From contig CAJXJK010000011.1 in the NCBI GenBank assembly GCA_913054135.1, positions 104,304-168,303 of the forward strand: a DNA stretch of 64,000 bases. Reading direction: 5' to 3'. A model generated the notes under the pieces. That model saw nothing but the letters and a program-made list of their open reading frames with translations. It searched no databases and had not been told where the DNA came from. A program made the translations under genes and the position numbers. This DNA comes from an uncultured Flavobacteriales bacterium (GTDB lineage: Bacteria > Bacteroidota > Bacteroidia > Flavobacteriales_D > Crocinitomicaceae). This document shows, piece after piece, positions 16,740 to 25,407 of the stretch (within the stretch, counting starts at the first letter, position 1; each line of letters opens with the position of its first letter).

Positions 16740-19700
16740 ATGAGAAACAAAGGATTTTTTTGGTCAATCACGATAGCGTTAGCATTAGCGTGTGTATACC
16801 AACTTTCTTTTACTTGGGCGACAAGCGGAGTAGAGGCAGATGCAGATGATTATGCACAAGAGAAATTAGACTCTCTTCTTAATCCAGCATTCAATGTCGA
16901 CTACGTAGTGCTTGACAGAGACACATTAGTGCCTTCTGACAGCAAAGACTCTGGAATCATCATCAACTTTTACGTAGATGAGTATTTAAGAGATGTAGCC
17001 AATGAGAAAGTTTACATGGGTTACACATATGCCGAATGTCAAAAGAACGAGATCAATTTAGGATTAGACCTGCAGGGAGGAATGAGTGTAACACTCGAAA
17101 TTTCTATCCCTGAATTGGTAAGTAAGTTAGCTGGAGACACTAGAAACCCAGCATTTAGAGCAGCAATGACAGCAGCCGGAACCAGAACAGATGCTGGTGA
17201 AGGAGCATTTATTGAGATGTTTGTTGAAGAATGGGAAAGCGCTAATAAGGACACACCTTTAGCTAAGATCTTCTACATTAGAAATCAAGATAACTTAAAG
17301 TCAGATGCAACAAATGCTGAAGTAGCGTCATTCTTAAACGAACAAGCAAACGGAGCCTTAGATGGTGTTGAAGTAATTATTGAGAAAAGGGTAAACACAT
17401 TTGGTGTTGCTCAACCAACAATTCAAAAACTACCTGGAACAAACAGAATTTTCGTTGAGCTTCCTGGTGTTAAGGATAGAGCCTCTGTAAGACGTAAGTT
17501 GCAACAAACTGCCAACCTAGAGTTTTATGAAGTTTACGATCCAAGTACATCTAACATTGGTGAATTAGTATTCTCAGCAAATTTTGAAAACACTTTAAAG
17601 AAAGCTCTTTATGGTGACGAAGAAATTGAAGAGGTAAAAGACACTACTGTTTCAGATTCAACTTCACTAATAAATGAATTATTAGGTGATGAAGATGGAA
17701 TTGATGCAATGTTAGGAGATGAGAATCCTGAGACTGCTGAAGTTTCTGAAGATGAAGTTCTAGATTCTGCAACTATCGCAAACATGTCGATAGCTGAGAA
17801 AAAGAAAGAGTTCCCAATTCAAATGGTTCTTTTCCCGAATATCAGAATGAACCCTGAAACTCAACAGCAAATGTGGGGTACAGGTGCATTAGGATACTCT
17901 GCAGTGAAAGATACTTCTGAAGTTATGTCTAAACTGAATCACCCTTCAGTTCAAGATCAATTACCTGAAGATGTTCGTTTCATGTGGGATGCTAAAGAAG
18001 CTGAAGACCAAGAAACTGGAATTCCAATCGGAATCATCTACCTATACGCAATTAAAGTTCCTTCAACAGGCGCAAAGGTTGATGGAAATGACATTGATGA
18101 TTCTTATCACAGAGCATCTCAAAAAATGAACGGTTCATATGAGGTTATCCTTAATATGACAACTACAGGAGCTGAGAAATGGGAAGAAATGACTACTGCT
18201 AATATCGGACGTCCGGTTGCAGTGACTATGGACGACTATGTATTTACCGCTCCAACTATTAACGAAGCACTTTCAACTACTTGTGTAATTACTGGTGACT
18301 TCGATTTATATGAGTCAAGAGATTTATCTGGATTATTAAATGCTGGTGCACTTCCTGCTCCGGTAAACATTGTTGATGAAACAGTAGTTGGACCATCATT
18401 AGGTGCATCTAACGTTACTTCAGGATTGTGGTCATTCGTATTTGCTTTATGTCTTGTACTATGTTACATGGTATTCTATTACAGCAAAGCTGGTTTGATT
18501 GCAGATTTAGCCTTAGTAATAAACGTATTCTTCTTGATTGGTGCACTGGCATCAATGAAAGCAATTTTAACCTTACCTGGTATAGCCGGGATTGTACTGA
18601 CAATTGGTATGTCGGTGGATGCCAACGTACTGATCTTTGAGCGTATTCGTGAGGAGCTGAGACATGGTAAAGGAACTAAAGCTGCCGTTAAAGATGGTTA
18701 TCAAAAAGCATTGGCGGCAATTTTGGATGCAAACATCACTACTTTATTAACAGGTATCGTACTTGCTACATTCGGAACAGGACCTATTAAAGGATTCGCA
18801 ACTACGTTAATCATTGGTATTTTCACTTCGTTCTTCGCAGCTGTAATTATCACAAGATTAATTGTTTCTTCATTCTTAGACAAAGACAAGAACGTTTCGT
18901 TCTCAACTAAGATGACTGAAAACTGGTTTACTAAAACGGCCGTTCCTTTCGTAAGAAAGAGAAAGTTATTCTATGTAATCTCTGGTGCTATTGTTCTTTT
19001 AGGAATTGGATCATTGATGACAAGATCACTTGATTTTGGTGTTGACTTTACTGGTGGACGTCAGTTCGTAGTAAACTTTAAAGATGCTCCGGCTGATAAC
19101 GACAAGATTAGAGAAAACCTAACAGTAGTATTTGAAGGACAAGCGCCTACCGTGAAAATGGTTGAGGATACTTACACTTCAATGATTACAACTAAGTATA
19201 ACGTGAATTCAAGTGGTGAAGACGCAAATACATTAGTTGAAACTAAACTTCAAGAAGGATTAGTTGAGTTTGGTGAAAATGAAATCATATCTACAAATAT
19301 GATTGCGCCTACAATCTCAAAAGATTTGAAAACTAATTCATTGTACGCAATCGGATTCTCGTTATTGATCATCTTCTTATACATCTTATTTAGATTTAGA
19401 AAATGGCAATTCGGATTGGGAGCACTTATAGCAATGGCACATGATGTTATCGTTGTACTTGCACTGTTCTCATTGTTCTGGGGGATCTTACCATTCTCAA
19501 TGGAGATTGACCAAGCCTTTATAGCGGCCATACTGACCGTAGTAGGTTACTCGATAAATGATACGGTTGTTGTATTTGATAGAATTAGAGAATATTTAAA
19601 AATCCATACTAAGAAAGACCAGAAAGAGGTGATTAACATGGCGCTTAACTCAACATTGAGTAGAACCGTGAATACATCTGTATCTACCTTCATAGTATTG

Positions 19701-19853
19701 TTGATCATCTTCATCTTTGGAGGAGACGCAATTAAAGGATTTACATTCGCATTAATGATTGGTGTTGTAGTAGGAACGTACTCTTCACTATTTATTGCTA
19801 CTCCAGCAGTGATTGACTTTTCAAAAAAAGCAGGACCTAAAGAAGTAGAATAA
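16740..19853 (+). CDS. secDF: Protein translocase subunit SecDF (fused SecD and SecF)
   Basis: A 1037-residue inner-membrane protein that uses the proton gradient to help pull secreted proteins through SecYEG. The SecD half has the D1 motif LGLDLQGGMSV, the periplasmic P1 domain, and GMSVDANVLIFERIREE. The SecF half has SLDFGVDFTGGRQFVV and YSINDTVVVFDRIREY. Twelve helices are expected. Compared with E. coli SecD the P1 region carries an acidic insertion (about 290-350, EEIEEVKDTTVSDSTSL and following), typical of Bacteroidota fused forms. It has its own promoter and a strong terminator. Confidence 0.95.
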   Translation: MRNKGFFWSITIALALACVYQLSFTWATSGVEADADDYAQEKLDSLLNPAFNVDYVVLDRDTLVPSDSKDSGIIINFYVDEYLRDVANEKVYMGYTYAECQKNEINLGLDLQGGMSVTLEISIPELVSKLAGDTRNPAFRAAMTAAGTRTDAGEGAFIEMFVEEWESANKDTPLAKIFYIRNQDNLKSDATNAEVASFLNEQANGALDGVEVIIEKRVNTFGVAQPTIQKLPGTNRIFVELPGVKDRASVRRKLQQTANLEFYEVYDPSTSNIGELVFSANFENTLKKALYGDEEIEEVKDTTVSDSTSLINELLGDEDGIDAMLGDENPETAEVSEDEVLDSATIANMSIAEKKKEFPIQMVLFPNIRMNPETQQQMWGTGALGYSAVKDTSEVMSKLNHPSVQDQLPEDVRFMWDAKEAEDQETGIPIGIIYLYAIKVPSTGAKVDGNDIDDSYHRASQKMNGSYEVILNMTTTGAEKWEEMTTANIGRPVAVTMDDYVFTAPTINEALSTTCVITGDFDLYESRDLSGLLNAGALPAPVNIVDETVVGPSLGASNVTSGLWSFVFALCLVLCYMVFYYSKAGLIADLALVINVFFLIGALASMKAILTLPGIAGIVLTIGMSVDANVLIFERIREELRHGKGTKAAVKDGYQKALAAILDANITTLLTGIVLATFGTGPIKGFATTLIIGIFTSFFAAVIITRLIVSSFLDKDKNVSFSTKMTENWFTKTAVPFVRKRKLFYVISGAIVLLGIGSLMTRSLDFGVDFTGGRQFVVNFKDAPADNDKIRENLTVVFEGQAPTVKMVEDTYTSMITTKYNVNSSGEDANTLVETKLQEGLVEFGENEIISTNMIAPTISKDLKTNSLYAIGFSLLIIFLYILFRFRKWQFGLGALIAMAHDVIVVLALFSLFWGILPFSMEIDQAFIAAILTVVGYSINDTVVVFDRIREYLKIHTKKDQKEVINMALNSTLSRTVNTSVSTFIVLLIIFIFGGDAIKGFTFALMIGVVVGTYSSLFIATPAVIDFSKKAGPKEVE

Positions 19854-19875
19854 ACCAAAGAAAATTGGTAATTTT

Positions 19876-19916
19876 AGCCCTGACTTCCGATTTCGGACCG
19901 TCAGGGCTTTTTTTTT
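19876..19916 (+). terminator. secDF terminator
   Basis: A 9-bp stem (AGCCCTGAC / GTCAGGGCT) encloses an inner TCCGA/TCGGA dyad and is followed by T8. The sequence of the stem is closely related to a hairpin at 60490-60525. Confidence 0.9.
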
Positions 19917-19928
19917 GCATATAATTAA

Positions 19929-20333
19929 ATGGTATTACTCTTTTTAAATAGTTTGGGAACTTGGGAGGTTGTGTTAATCATGGCTGTCGTTCTTATGTTG
20001 TTTGGATCAAAGGGATTACCGGGCATTGCAAAAAATTTAGGAAAAGGGATGCGTGAAATCAGAACGGCATCAAATGAAATCAAAAGAGATATTCAAAACT
20101 CTGCGCTAGACATGCGTAAAGACATGGGTGTAGAAAATCCTCTTGATGAACTGCCCAAGCTAAATAAGATCTTTGACGAAGATTCAGAAAGTTCGGTTCA
20201 GGTTGACTCGAATAAGGTTTCTATTGAAGAGGCAGAAGGAACCGTGAAGGTGGATGACATTGCTCAAACAAATGATTCTGCATCAGAGCAAGTTGAAGAC
20301 GAGAGCACCAATAAGGCCGAAGAAGAAGCATGA
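19929..20333 (+). CDS. tatA: Sec-independent protein translocase TatA/TatE family
   Basis: 134 residues with a single N-terminal transmembrane helix (about 4-22), the FG hinge (LMLFGSKGLPGIAKNLGKGM) and an amphipathic helix, as in TatA. This protein forms the pore of the twin-arginine pathway. The tail after residue 65 is long, acidic and low-complexity. No TatC gene is in the window. The stop overlaps the antiporter start by 4 bases, so the two are co-translated. Confidence 0.85.
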   Translation: MVLLFLNSLGTWEVVLIMAVVLMLFGSKGLPGIAKNLGKGMREIRTASNEIKRDIQNSALDMRKDMGVENPLDELPKLNKIFDEDSESSVQVDSNKVSIEEAEGTVKVDDIAQTNDSASEQVEDESTNKAEEEA

Positions 20334-21286
20334 ATTATATCTTACTCATCTTAGGATTAGCCGTCTTAGTTGTCGGCGGAGAACTTTTAGTGAGAGGAGC
20401 AGTTGGCATTGCTAAAAAAGCCCAGCTTTCAACTCTCGTTATTGGTATGACTGTCATTTCGTTTGGTACTTCAGCGCCTGAGTTATTCGTAAGTATTGAT
20501 TCGGCAATGGCGGGTAATCCTGATATTGCCATGGGTAATGTGGTTGGATCAAACATAGCTAACATTGCACTAGTACTCGGTTTAACTGTTCTTATTCTAC
20601 CAATTGCTGTAGATAGAAATTCTAAAGTCATTGATTGGCCAGTAATGTTTGGGGCCACTCTCCTATTTGTTTTGTTCTCTTACGACCTTGTTATTCAATG
20701 GTGGGAAGGCGCAATTCTATTTGGGATTTTGTTAGTATTCACCTATCTGCTAATTCGAAACTCAAGAAGAACTAGCAAGAAAGCAGCCGCGGCTGAATCA
20801 AGTGATGATGATGAAGTAGCTAGTGTAAAAGACAAATTTGGCTTGTCAATTCTTTTCACATTATTAGGTTTAGTGAGCCTTTATTTCGGAGCGGGATGGC
20901 TGATTGACGGAGCGGTAGGAATCGCCGAATCATTCGGAATGGAAGAAAGAGTGATCGCCGTAACGGTGGTTGCTTTTGGAACTTCAGTTCCTGAATTGGT
21001 GACATCTGGAGTTGCTGCCTTCAAAGGAGAAACAGATATTTCAGTAGGAAACCTAATCGGATCAAACATCTTTAATATAATGGCTGTAATTGGTGTTACA
21101 GCAATGGTAAAACCAATTAGTGTTGACGCTCAAATTCTAAACTCTGATATGATATGGATGATCGCAATATCTCTGGCAGTATTACCAATGATGTTAATCG
21201 GTAAAAAGATCGGAAGATTAAAAGGAGCACTACTATTAAGCACCTACATCATTTATATTTCACTACTTGTAATGAGTATTAAATAA
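20330..21286 (+). CDS. Calcium/sodium antiporter (CaCA family, YrbG-like)
   Basis: A 318-residue inner-membrane exchanger with about ten helices and two inverted alpha repeats. The first contains GTSAPELFVSIDSAMAG and GNVVGSNIANIALVLG; the second contains GTSVPELVTSGVAAFKG and GNLIGSNIFNIMAVIG. These G(T/S)S.PE and GN..GSN..N motifs form the ion-binding site. An acidic cytosolic linker (AAAAESSDDDEVASVKD) joins the halves. It is coupled to tatA upstream and to the next gene by a one-base overlap. Confidence 0.92.
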   Translation: MNYILLILGLAVLVVGGELLVRGAVGIAKKAQLSTLVIGMTVISFGTSAPELFVSIDSAMAGNPDIAMGNVVGSNIANIALVLGLTVLILPIAVDRNSKVIDWPVMFGATLLFVLFSYDLVIQWWEGAILFGILLVFTYLLIRNSRRTSKKAAAAESSDDDEVASVKDKFGLSILFTLLGLVSLYFGAGWLIDGAVGIAESFGMEERVIAVTVVAFGTSVPELVTSGVAAFKGETDISVGNLIGSNIFNIMAVIGVTAMVKPISVDAQILNSDMIWMIAISLAVLPMMLIGKKIGRLKGALLLSTYIIYISLLVMSIK

Positions 21287-21870
21287 TGACACAGAAGAGA
21301 ACATATCTTCTAATTACCTTCATCTATCTTTCATTGTCATCTTATTCCCAAAATTGGGGCGACTATTTCAAATGGACTGAAGTGGATTCCATTCACGTAT
21401 GTCCTTCTAATATTGAGAAAGGGAAAGAAATCAACAGCAATCTTATTGCGAACACAGGTCTTGACACGCTTTATCCTTATTCTACATTTTATGGCAATCA
21501 ATCTTTTAAATGGGGAGATTCATTATTTGCTTTTATTGTGAGACTAGAGGCTGACGAAATTGACCAGCCCATAATTCTATTGGTGTTAGCCAATAAGAAA
21601 TCAGAGATCAAGCATCATTTTGAAATCGCCTCTTATGCTACGATTCCAGGCACAATGGAAGAAACTAGAAACGCATGGATCTATGATCTTTATAAGGATG
21701 GTGATTTAGACATTGTCATCATGGATGACCTTGTCGATTACGAATTACCTATTGAAGGTGCTCCAAATATTTCTGGAGTAGAAGGTCGTGTTTATAGAAA
21801 TACAGGAACTGACTTCTCCTATGAATACATCTCAAAAGAGTTATACTACCAATTAGTAGTAATCAAATAA
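21286..21870 (+). CDS. Hypothetical secreted protein
   Basis: 194 residues with a signal peptide (YLLITFIYLSLSSYSQ, cleavage before NWGDY). The mature part includes a KDGDLDIVIMDD stretch similar to FG-GAP/VCBS-type calcium-binding repeat edges, but only one copy. No T9SS sorting domain is seen. The start shares a base with the antiporter stop, so it is the last gene of the tatA operon. Function unknown. Confidence 0.6.
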   Translation: MTQKRTYLLITFIYLSLSSYSQNWGDYFKWTEVDSIHVCPSNIEKGKEINSNLIANTGLDTLYPYSTFYGNQSFKWGDSLFAFIVRLEADEIDQPIILLVLANKKSEIKHHFEIASYATIPGTMEETRNAWIYDLYKDGDLDIVIMDDLVDYELPIEGAPNISGVEGRVYRNTGTDFSYEYISKELYYQLVVIK

Positions 21871-21871
21871 C

Positions 21872-22165
21872 CTACTTGGTATAATGAATATATCCTGCCA
21901 CGGCAAACATAGCAATTCCTAAGATGAATGTATACAAACTAAAGTAATACCAATAAGAGCTTTTCTTTTTGCCCTCTTCCTTCGGTTTCTTTTTGAACAT
22001 TTTAGCTCCTCCAGCAATCAAAAATGACGGTATTGCCGGAAACAACATGAGAACAAACCCCCAAAGAATGCACCACAAAATACTAGCGTCTGTAAAAGTC
22101 TGAGTAGTCCAAAATGCGCCGTATCCCCATATAATAAGTGGGCCAAAATAAATTACTTTTTTCAT
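21872..22165 (-). CDS. Small integral membrane protein, function unknown
   Basis: 97 residues with about four hydrophobic segments (IIYFGPLIIWGYGAFW region, ILWCILWGFVLMLFPAIPSFLIAG, and YFSLYTFILGIAMFAVAGY) and a Lys-rich loop (FKKKPKEEGKKKS) that by the positive-inside rule faces the cytosol. It overlaps the next upstream gene by 4 bases and forms a three-gene minus-strand unit with it and the coiled-coil lipoprotein. Confidence 0.55.
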   Translation of the reverse strand: MKKVIYFGPLIIWGYGAFWTTQTFTDASILWCILWGFVLMLFPAIPSFLIAGGAKMFKKKPKEEGKKKSSYWYYFSLYTFILGIAMFAVAGYIHYTK

Positions 22166-22524
22166 TCTATTTCGTTATCTAAATCATCAATTAATTCATC
22201 ATTCATTGTGGATGATGCGGGTGCTTTACCTCTATATTTATTCTTAATTATTGGAATCAGAATCAACGGCCAAACGAGTAGAACGAGAGTACCTAATCCA
22301 ATGAATGCCAATATCTCACCAAGTCCGCACAAAAAGCCTGAGCAATTCATTACCGGAACCACAATAATCATGAAGAGTAAAGCAATAGCGGCAATGCAAA
22401 ATGCGAGTTGAATGAAATAGAATTTTCTTCCCTTTGTGCCTCCTCTTTGTGAAGCCATCACGCCAGAAACAATCCAAGCGGCAACTGCTCCGAGAAGCGC
22501 TAATACCCAAAGAATACCGCCCAC
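22162..22524 (-). CDS. Small integral membrane protein, function unknown
   Basis: 120 residues, three or four hydrophobic helices (about 4-22, 36-56, 62-100) and an acidic soluble tail (MNDELIDDLDNEIE). One loop contains two Cys (MNCSGFLCGLG). Its start shares one base with the stop of the coiled-coil lipoprotein gene and its end overlaps the 97-residue gene by 4 bases. No family is recognised. Confidence 0.55.
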   Translation of the reverse strand: MGGILWVLALLGAVAAWIVSGVMASQRGGTKGRKFYFIQLAFCIAAIALLFMIIVVPVMNCSGFLCGLGEILAFIGLGTLVLLVWPLILIPIIKNKYRGKAPASSTMNDELIDDLDNEIE

Positions 22525-23387
22525 TAATCAACTACAATGACAAGGTACTTAGATACTTTCCAGAAAGACTTGTGATCAATAATCTTAATCGTATGATTAT
22601 CTCCCTGAGAAATCAGTTCATAAGAAGATGAAGCGTGATCGGTAATGAATTTGATCTTCTTACCAGTTACTTGTAGACTATTGGTCTTAGTAATATCAAC
22701 CTGTGTGAAGTAGTCATCATTGAAATCATCTTTCAATTCTGTTTTCTTTCCAATCCCAATGAATCCACCTTCTCTTACGATAACTCCGTTAGCCTCTAAT
22801 TCTTCAACCGAACCGTATGCATAGAATCCTTCATTTAACTCTTGAAGTGTTTCAGCTGTGATTTCAGTTTGTTCTTGATAAGCTTCTAATAGCTCAACAT
22901 ACTCTCTATCTAAATCTGCTAACTCAACTCTCAACATTTCAATCTCTTCTTCTTGAACTTGAATCTTATCCATCAAGTGAGTAATCATATTTTGAAGCTC
23001 AGTGATTTGAAGATTCTTGTCTTTAAGCGCTTTGTTTAATTCACCAACTTTCTTAGTGTTTGCTTCTCTTAGATAATTGATGTTTTGAATCTCTTGTAAA
23101 ATCCATTGCTTACCATCTTCTTCTAACTCAACATCATGAGATCTAAATCTAATCTCATCTTCTTTTAAGTTAATCATGGCAAGATTTTGCTCAATCTCAT
23201 TAAACAACATGATCGTCTCGTTCAAAGTCGAATCTTTTGCTTCTAATTGTTCTTCCAATTCGCGCATTTCAGATTTTAACCTAGCCATTTCTTCACTCTC
23301 TCCTGAGTTTGAATCTGTTGATCCACCATCTTCTTGACAGCTAAACATGAATACTGAAAGGAATGCTAATACTGAGAAATACTTCAT
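22524..23387 (-). CDS. Coiled-coil lipoprotein
   Basis: 287 residues. A lipoprotein signal (LAFLSVFMFSCQ, Cys at about 17) is followed by an acidic linker, a long coiled coil (about 32-190; heptads such as EEQLEAKDSTLNETIMLFNEIEQNL), and a conserved C-terminal domain with GFYAYGSVEELEANGVIVREGGFIGIGKKTEL. Similar Bacteroidota proteins have been annotated as Cbp1-type collagen-binding adhesins, but I would not carry that function over. It is expected at a membrane surface facing the periplasm. It heads a small operon with two membrane proteins. Confidence 0.65.
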   Translation of the reverse strand: MKYFSVLAFLSVFMFSCQEDGGSTDSNSGESEEMARLKSEMRELEEQLEAKDSTLNETIMLFNEIEQNLAMINLKEDEIRFRSHDVELEEDGKQWILQEIQNINYLREANTKKVGELNKALKDKNLQITELQNMITHLMDKIQVQEEEIEMLRVELADLDREYVELLEAYQEQTEITAETLQELNEGFYAYGSVEELEANGVIVREGGFIGIGKKTELKDDFNDDYFTQVDITKTNSLQVTGKKIKFITDHASSSYELISQGDNHTIKIIDHKSFWKVSKYLVIVVD

Positions 23388-23603
23388 CTTATTATAAGTT
23401 TGAGTTCACACAAATCTAACTAATAAATACTTCTTAAAAAACATAATTACCCACTATATAGTAAGTGTTATTAACTATTAATTTTTCGAGAAAGGATTAC
23501 TATTTAACGCTCTCCTCTTCTCGGTCACGGCCTTTAAAATCCTTAAATCCCTATTAATCCACCGATAGTCTAATTCAAATGTAAATTACTAAAGATGATT
23601 TCT

Positions 23604-23611
23604 TATTTTTG
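23604..23611 (+). promoter_or_regulatory. Probable promoter -7 element of the M61 peptidase operon
   Basis: TATTTTTG fits TAnnTTTG and ends 17 bases before the ATG. No clear -33 TTG is present at the expected spacing. Confidence 0.45.
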
Positions 23612-23628
23612 ATACAAAATCAAACAAT

Positions 23629-25407
23629 ATGAAAAAGTCCATTTTATTATTTATCTCAATTTTCATGATCTCATTGGCTTCAATGGCCATGGATATTGAC
23701 TACAAACTAATGATGAGTAAACCTAACTCACATTACTTTGAAATTGAAATGGACATTTCTGATTTTAAAGAAAAACAATTAGAAGTTAAAATGCCTGTTT
23801 GGGCTCCGGGTTCTTATTTAACAAGAGAATTTGCTAAAAGCGTAAACCTAGTTAAAGCATTTGACGGGGCTGGTAACAAGCTTGAAGTCTCTAAAAGCAA
23901 TAAGAATACTTGGGTTATTCAAACGAAAGGAATCAAGAATGTAAAAATCAATTATGAGGTTTATGCTTTTGAGCTTTCAGTAAGAACAAGTTTCTTAGAT
24001 GATTCTCATGGATACATTAACGGAACTTCTGTTTTCATGTATGTTGGCGATCATAAAGATGCTACAGGAAATCTTGAAATCGTGCCGCATGCATCATTCA
24101 AGAAAATCAATACAGCTCTTCCTTTAAAATCAGGAACAACTTTTACTTACATGGATTACGATCACTTAGCTGATAGCCCAATTGAAATTGGAAATCAAGA
24201 AACATTCACTTTTGATGCAGCTGGCGTGAAGCACACTGTGGCAATGTATGGTGAAGGAAACTATGATGTAGAGACTTTGAAAACTGACATGGCTAAGATT
24301 GTTGAAGCGGAAACCAATGTATTTGGTGAAAACCCAAACAAAGATTATCTGTTTATCATTCACAACCTTACTGTTGGATCAGGAGGATTAGAACACAAAG
24401 AGTCTACTACACTACAAGTTGAAAGATGGACGTATGATGAAGACAACTATAAAGGATTCCTTTCTTTAGTTGCTCATGAGTACTTTCACTTATGGAATGT
24501 GAAAAGAATCAGACCTAAAGCTCTTGGACCTTTTGATTACGATTGTGAAAACTACACTGACCTTTTATGGGTAATGGAAGGATTCACTTCTTACTATGAT
24601 GAATTGATTTTAAGAAGAGCCGGTTTTTATTCTGAAGATGAATATTTAGCTAAGGTGTTTTCTACAATCAATTATGTTGAGAATACTCCTGGTAACAAAG
24701 TACAACCAGTTGCTCACGCTAGTTTTGATGCTTGGATTAAAGCATACAGACACAATGAGAATTCTTCAAACACTACAATCTCTTATTATCCTAAAGGTCA
24801 CATCTTAGCAGCAATGCTTGATTTGTATACGATCAACAAATTCAAATCTGAGAAATCATTAGATGACTTTTTACAAATGTTATATGCTGACTTTTATTTA
24901 AAATCAGATGTAGGATTCACTGAAGAAGAGTTTCAATCAACTTTAGAAAAGTTCTTGGGCGAAGACATGAGCTGGTTCTTTGATGATTATGTATACGATA
25001 CAAAAACTGTTGATTTTAAAAGATTCTTTAAAGGTGTTGGATTAACAATTGTAAACGGCGTTAAATCTCCTTCTCCTTTCTTAGGTGTGAGAACAAGAAA
25101 TAGTGGCGGTAAGCTAATCGTAACTTCAGTTACTGCTGGTTCAGCTGCTGAGCGTGACGGAATCTCAGTGAATGATGAGCTAATTGCTATTAACGGTAAC
25201 CGTCTTGATAAATCAAGCTTTGATTACTTACTGAAAGGTTTTGAGACAGGTGATTCATTTGAATTAACCTTATCAAGAGATAATCTCATCATGGAGTATA
25301 CTATTAAGATGGGAGAAAATCAAAGAGACAAATACATGAAAACCAATGATTTTACCGAAGCTTCTAAAAAGAACTACGATTTTTGGTTAAGAGTTGATGG
25401 GAAATAA
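23629..25407 (+). CDS. M61 family metallopeptidase with C-terminal PDZ domain
   Basis: A 592-residue secreted peptidase (signal MKKSILLFISIFMISLASMA). It has an N-terminal beta domain, a zinc site HEYFH (His283, Glu284, His287) with the third ligand in MEGFTSYYDE, and a PDZ domain (about 475-560, FLGVRTRNSGGKLIVTSVTAGSAAERDG). This is the glycyl-aminopeptidase family, active in the periplasm or outside. The start of the following LtaS-like gene overlaps its stop by 11 bases, suggesting an operon. Confidence 0.9.
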   Translation: MKKSILLFISIFMISLASMAMDIDYKLMMSKPNSHYFEIEMDISDFKEKQLEVKMPVWAPGSYLTREFAKSVNLVKAFDGAGNKLEVSKSNKNTWVIQTKGIKNVKINYEVYAFELSVRTSFLDDSHGYINGTSVFMYVGDHKDATGNLEIVPHASFKKINTALPLKSGTTFTYMDYDHLADSPIEIGNQETFTFDAAGVKHTVAMYGEGNYDVETLKTDMAKIVEAETNVFGENPNKDYLFIIHNLTVGSGGLEHKESTTLQVERWTYDEDNYKGFLSLVAHEYFHLWNVKRIRPKALGPFDYDCENYTDLLWVMEGFTSYYDELILRRAGFYSEDEYLAKVFSTINYVENTPGNKVQPVAHASFDAWIKAYRHNENSSNTTISYYPKGHILAAMLDLYTINKFKSEKSLDDFLQMLYADFYLKSDVGFTEEEFQSTLEKFLGEDMSWFFDDYVYDTKTVDFKRFFKGVGLTIVNGVKSPSPFLGVRTRNSGGKLIVTSVTAGSAAERDGISVNDELIAINGNRLDKSSFDYLLKGFETGDSFELTLSRDNLIMEYTIKMGENQRDKYMKTNDFTEASKKNYDFWLRVDGK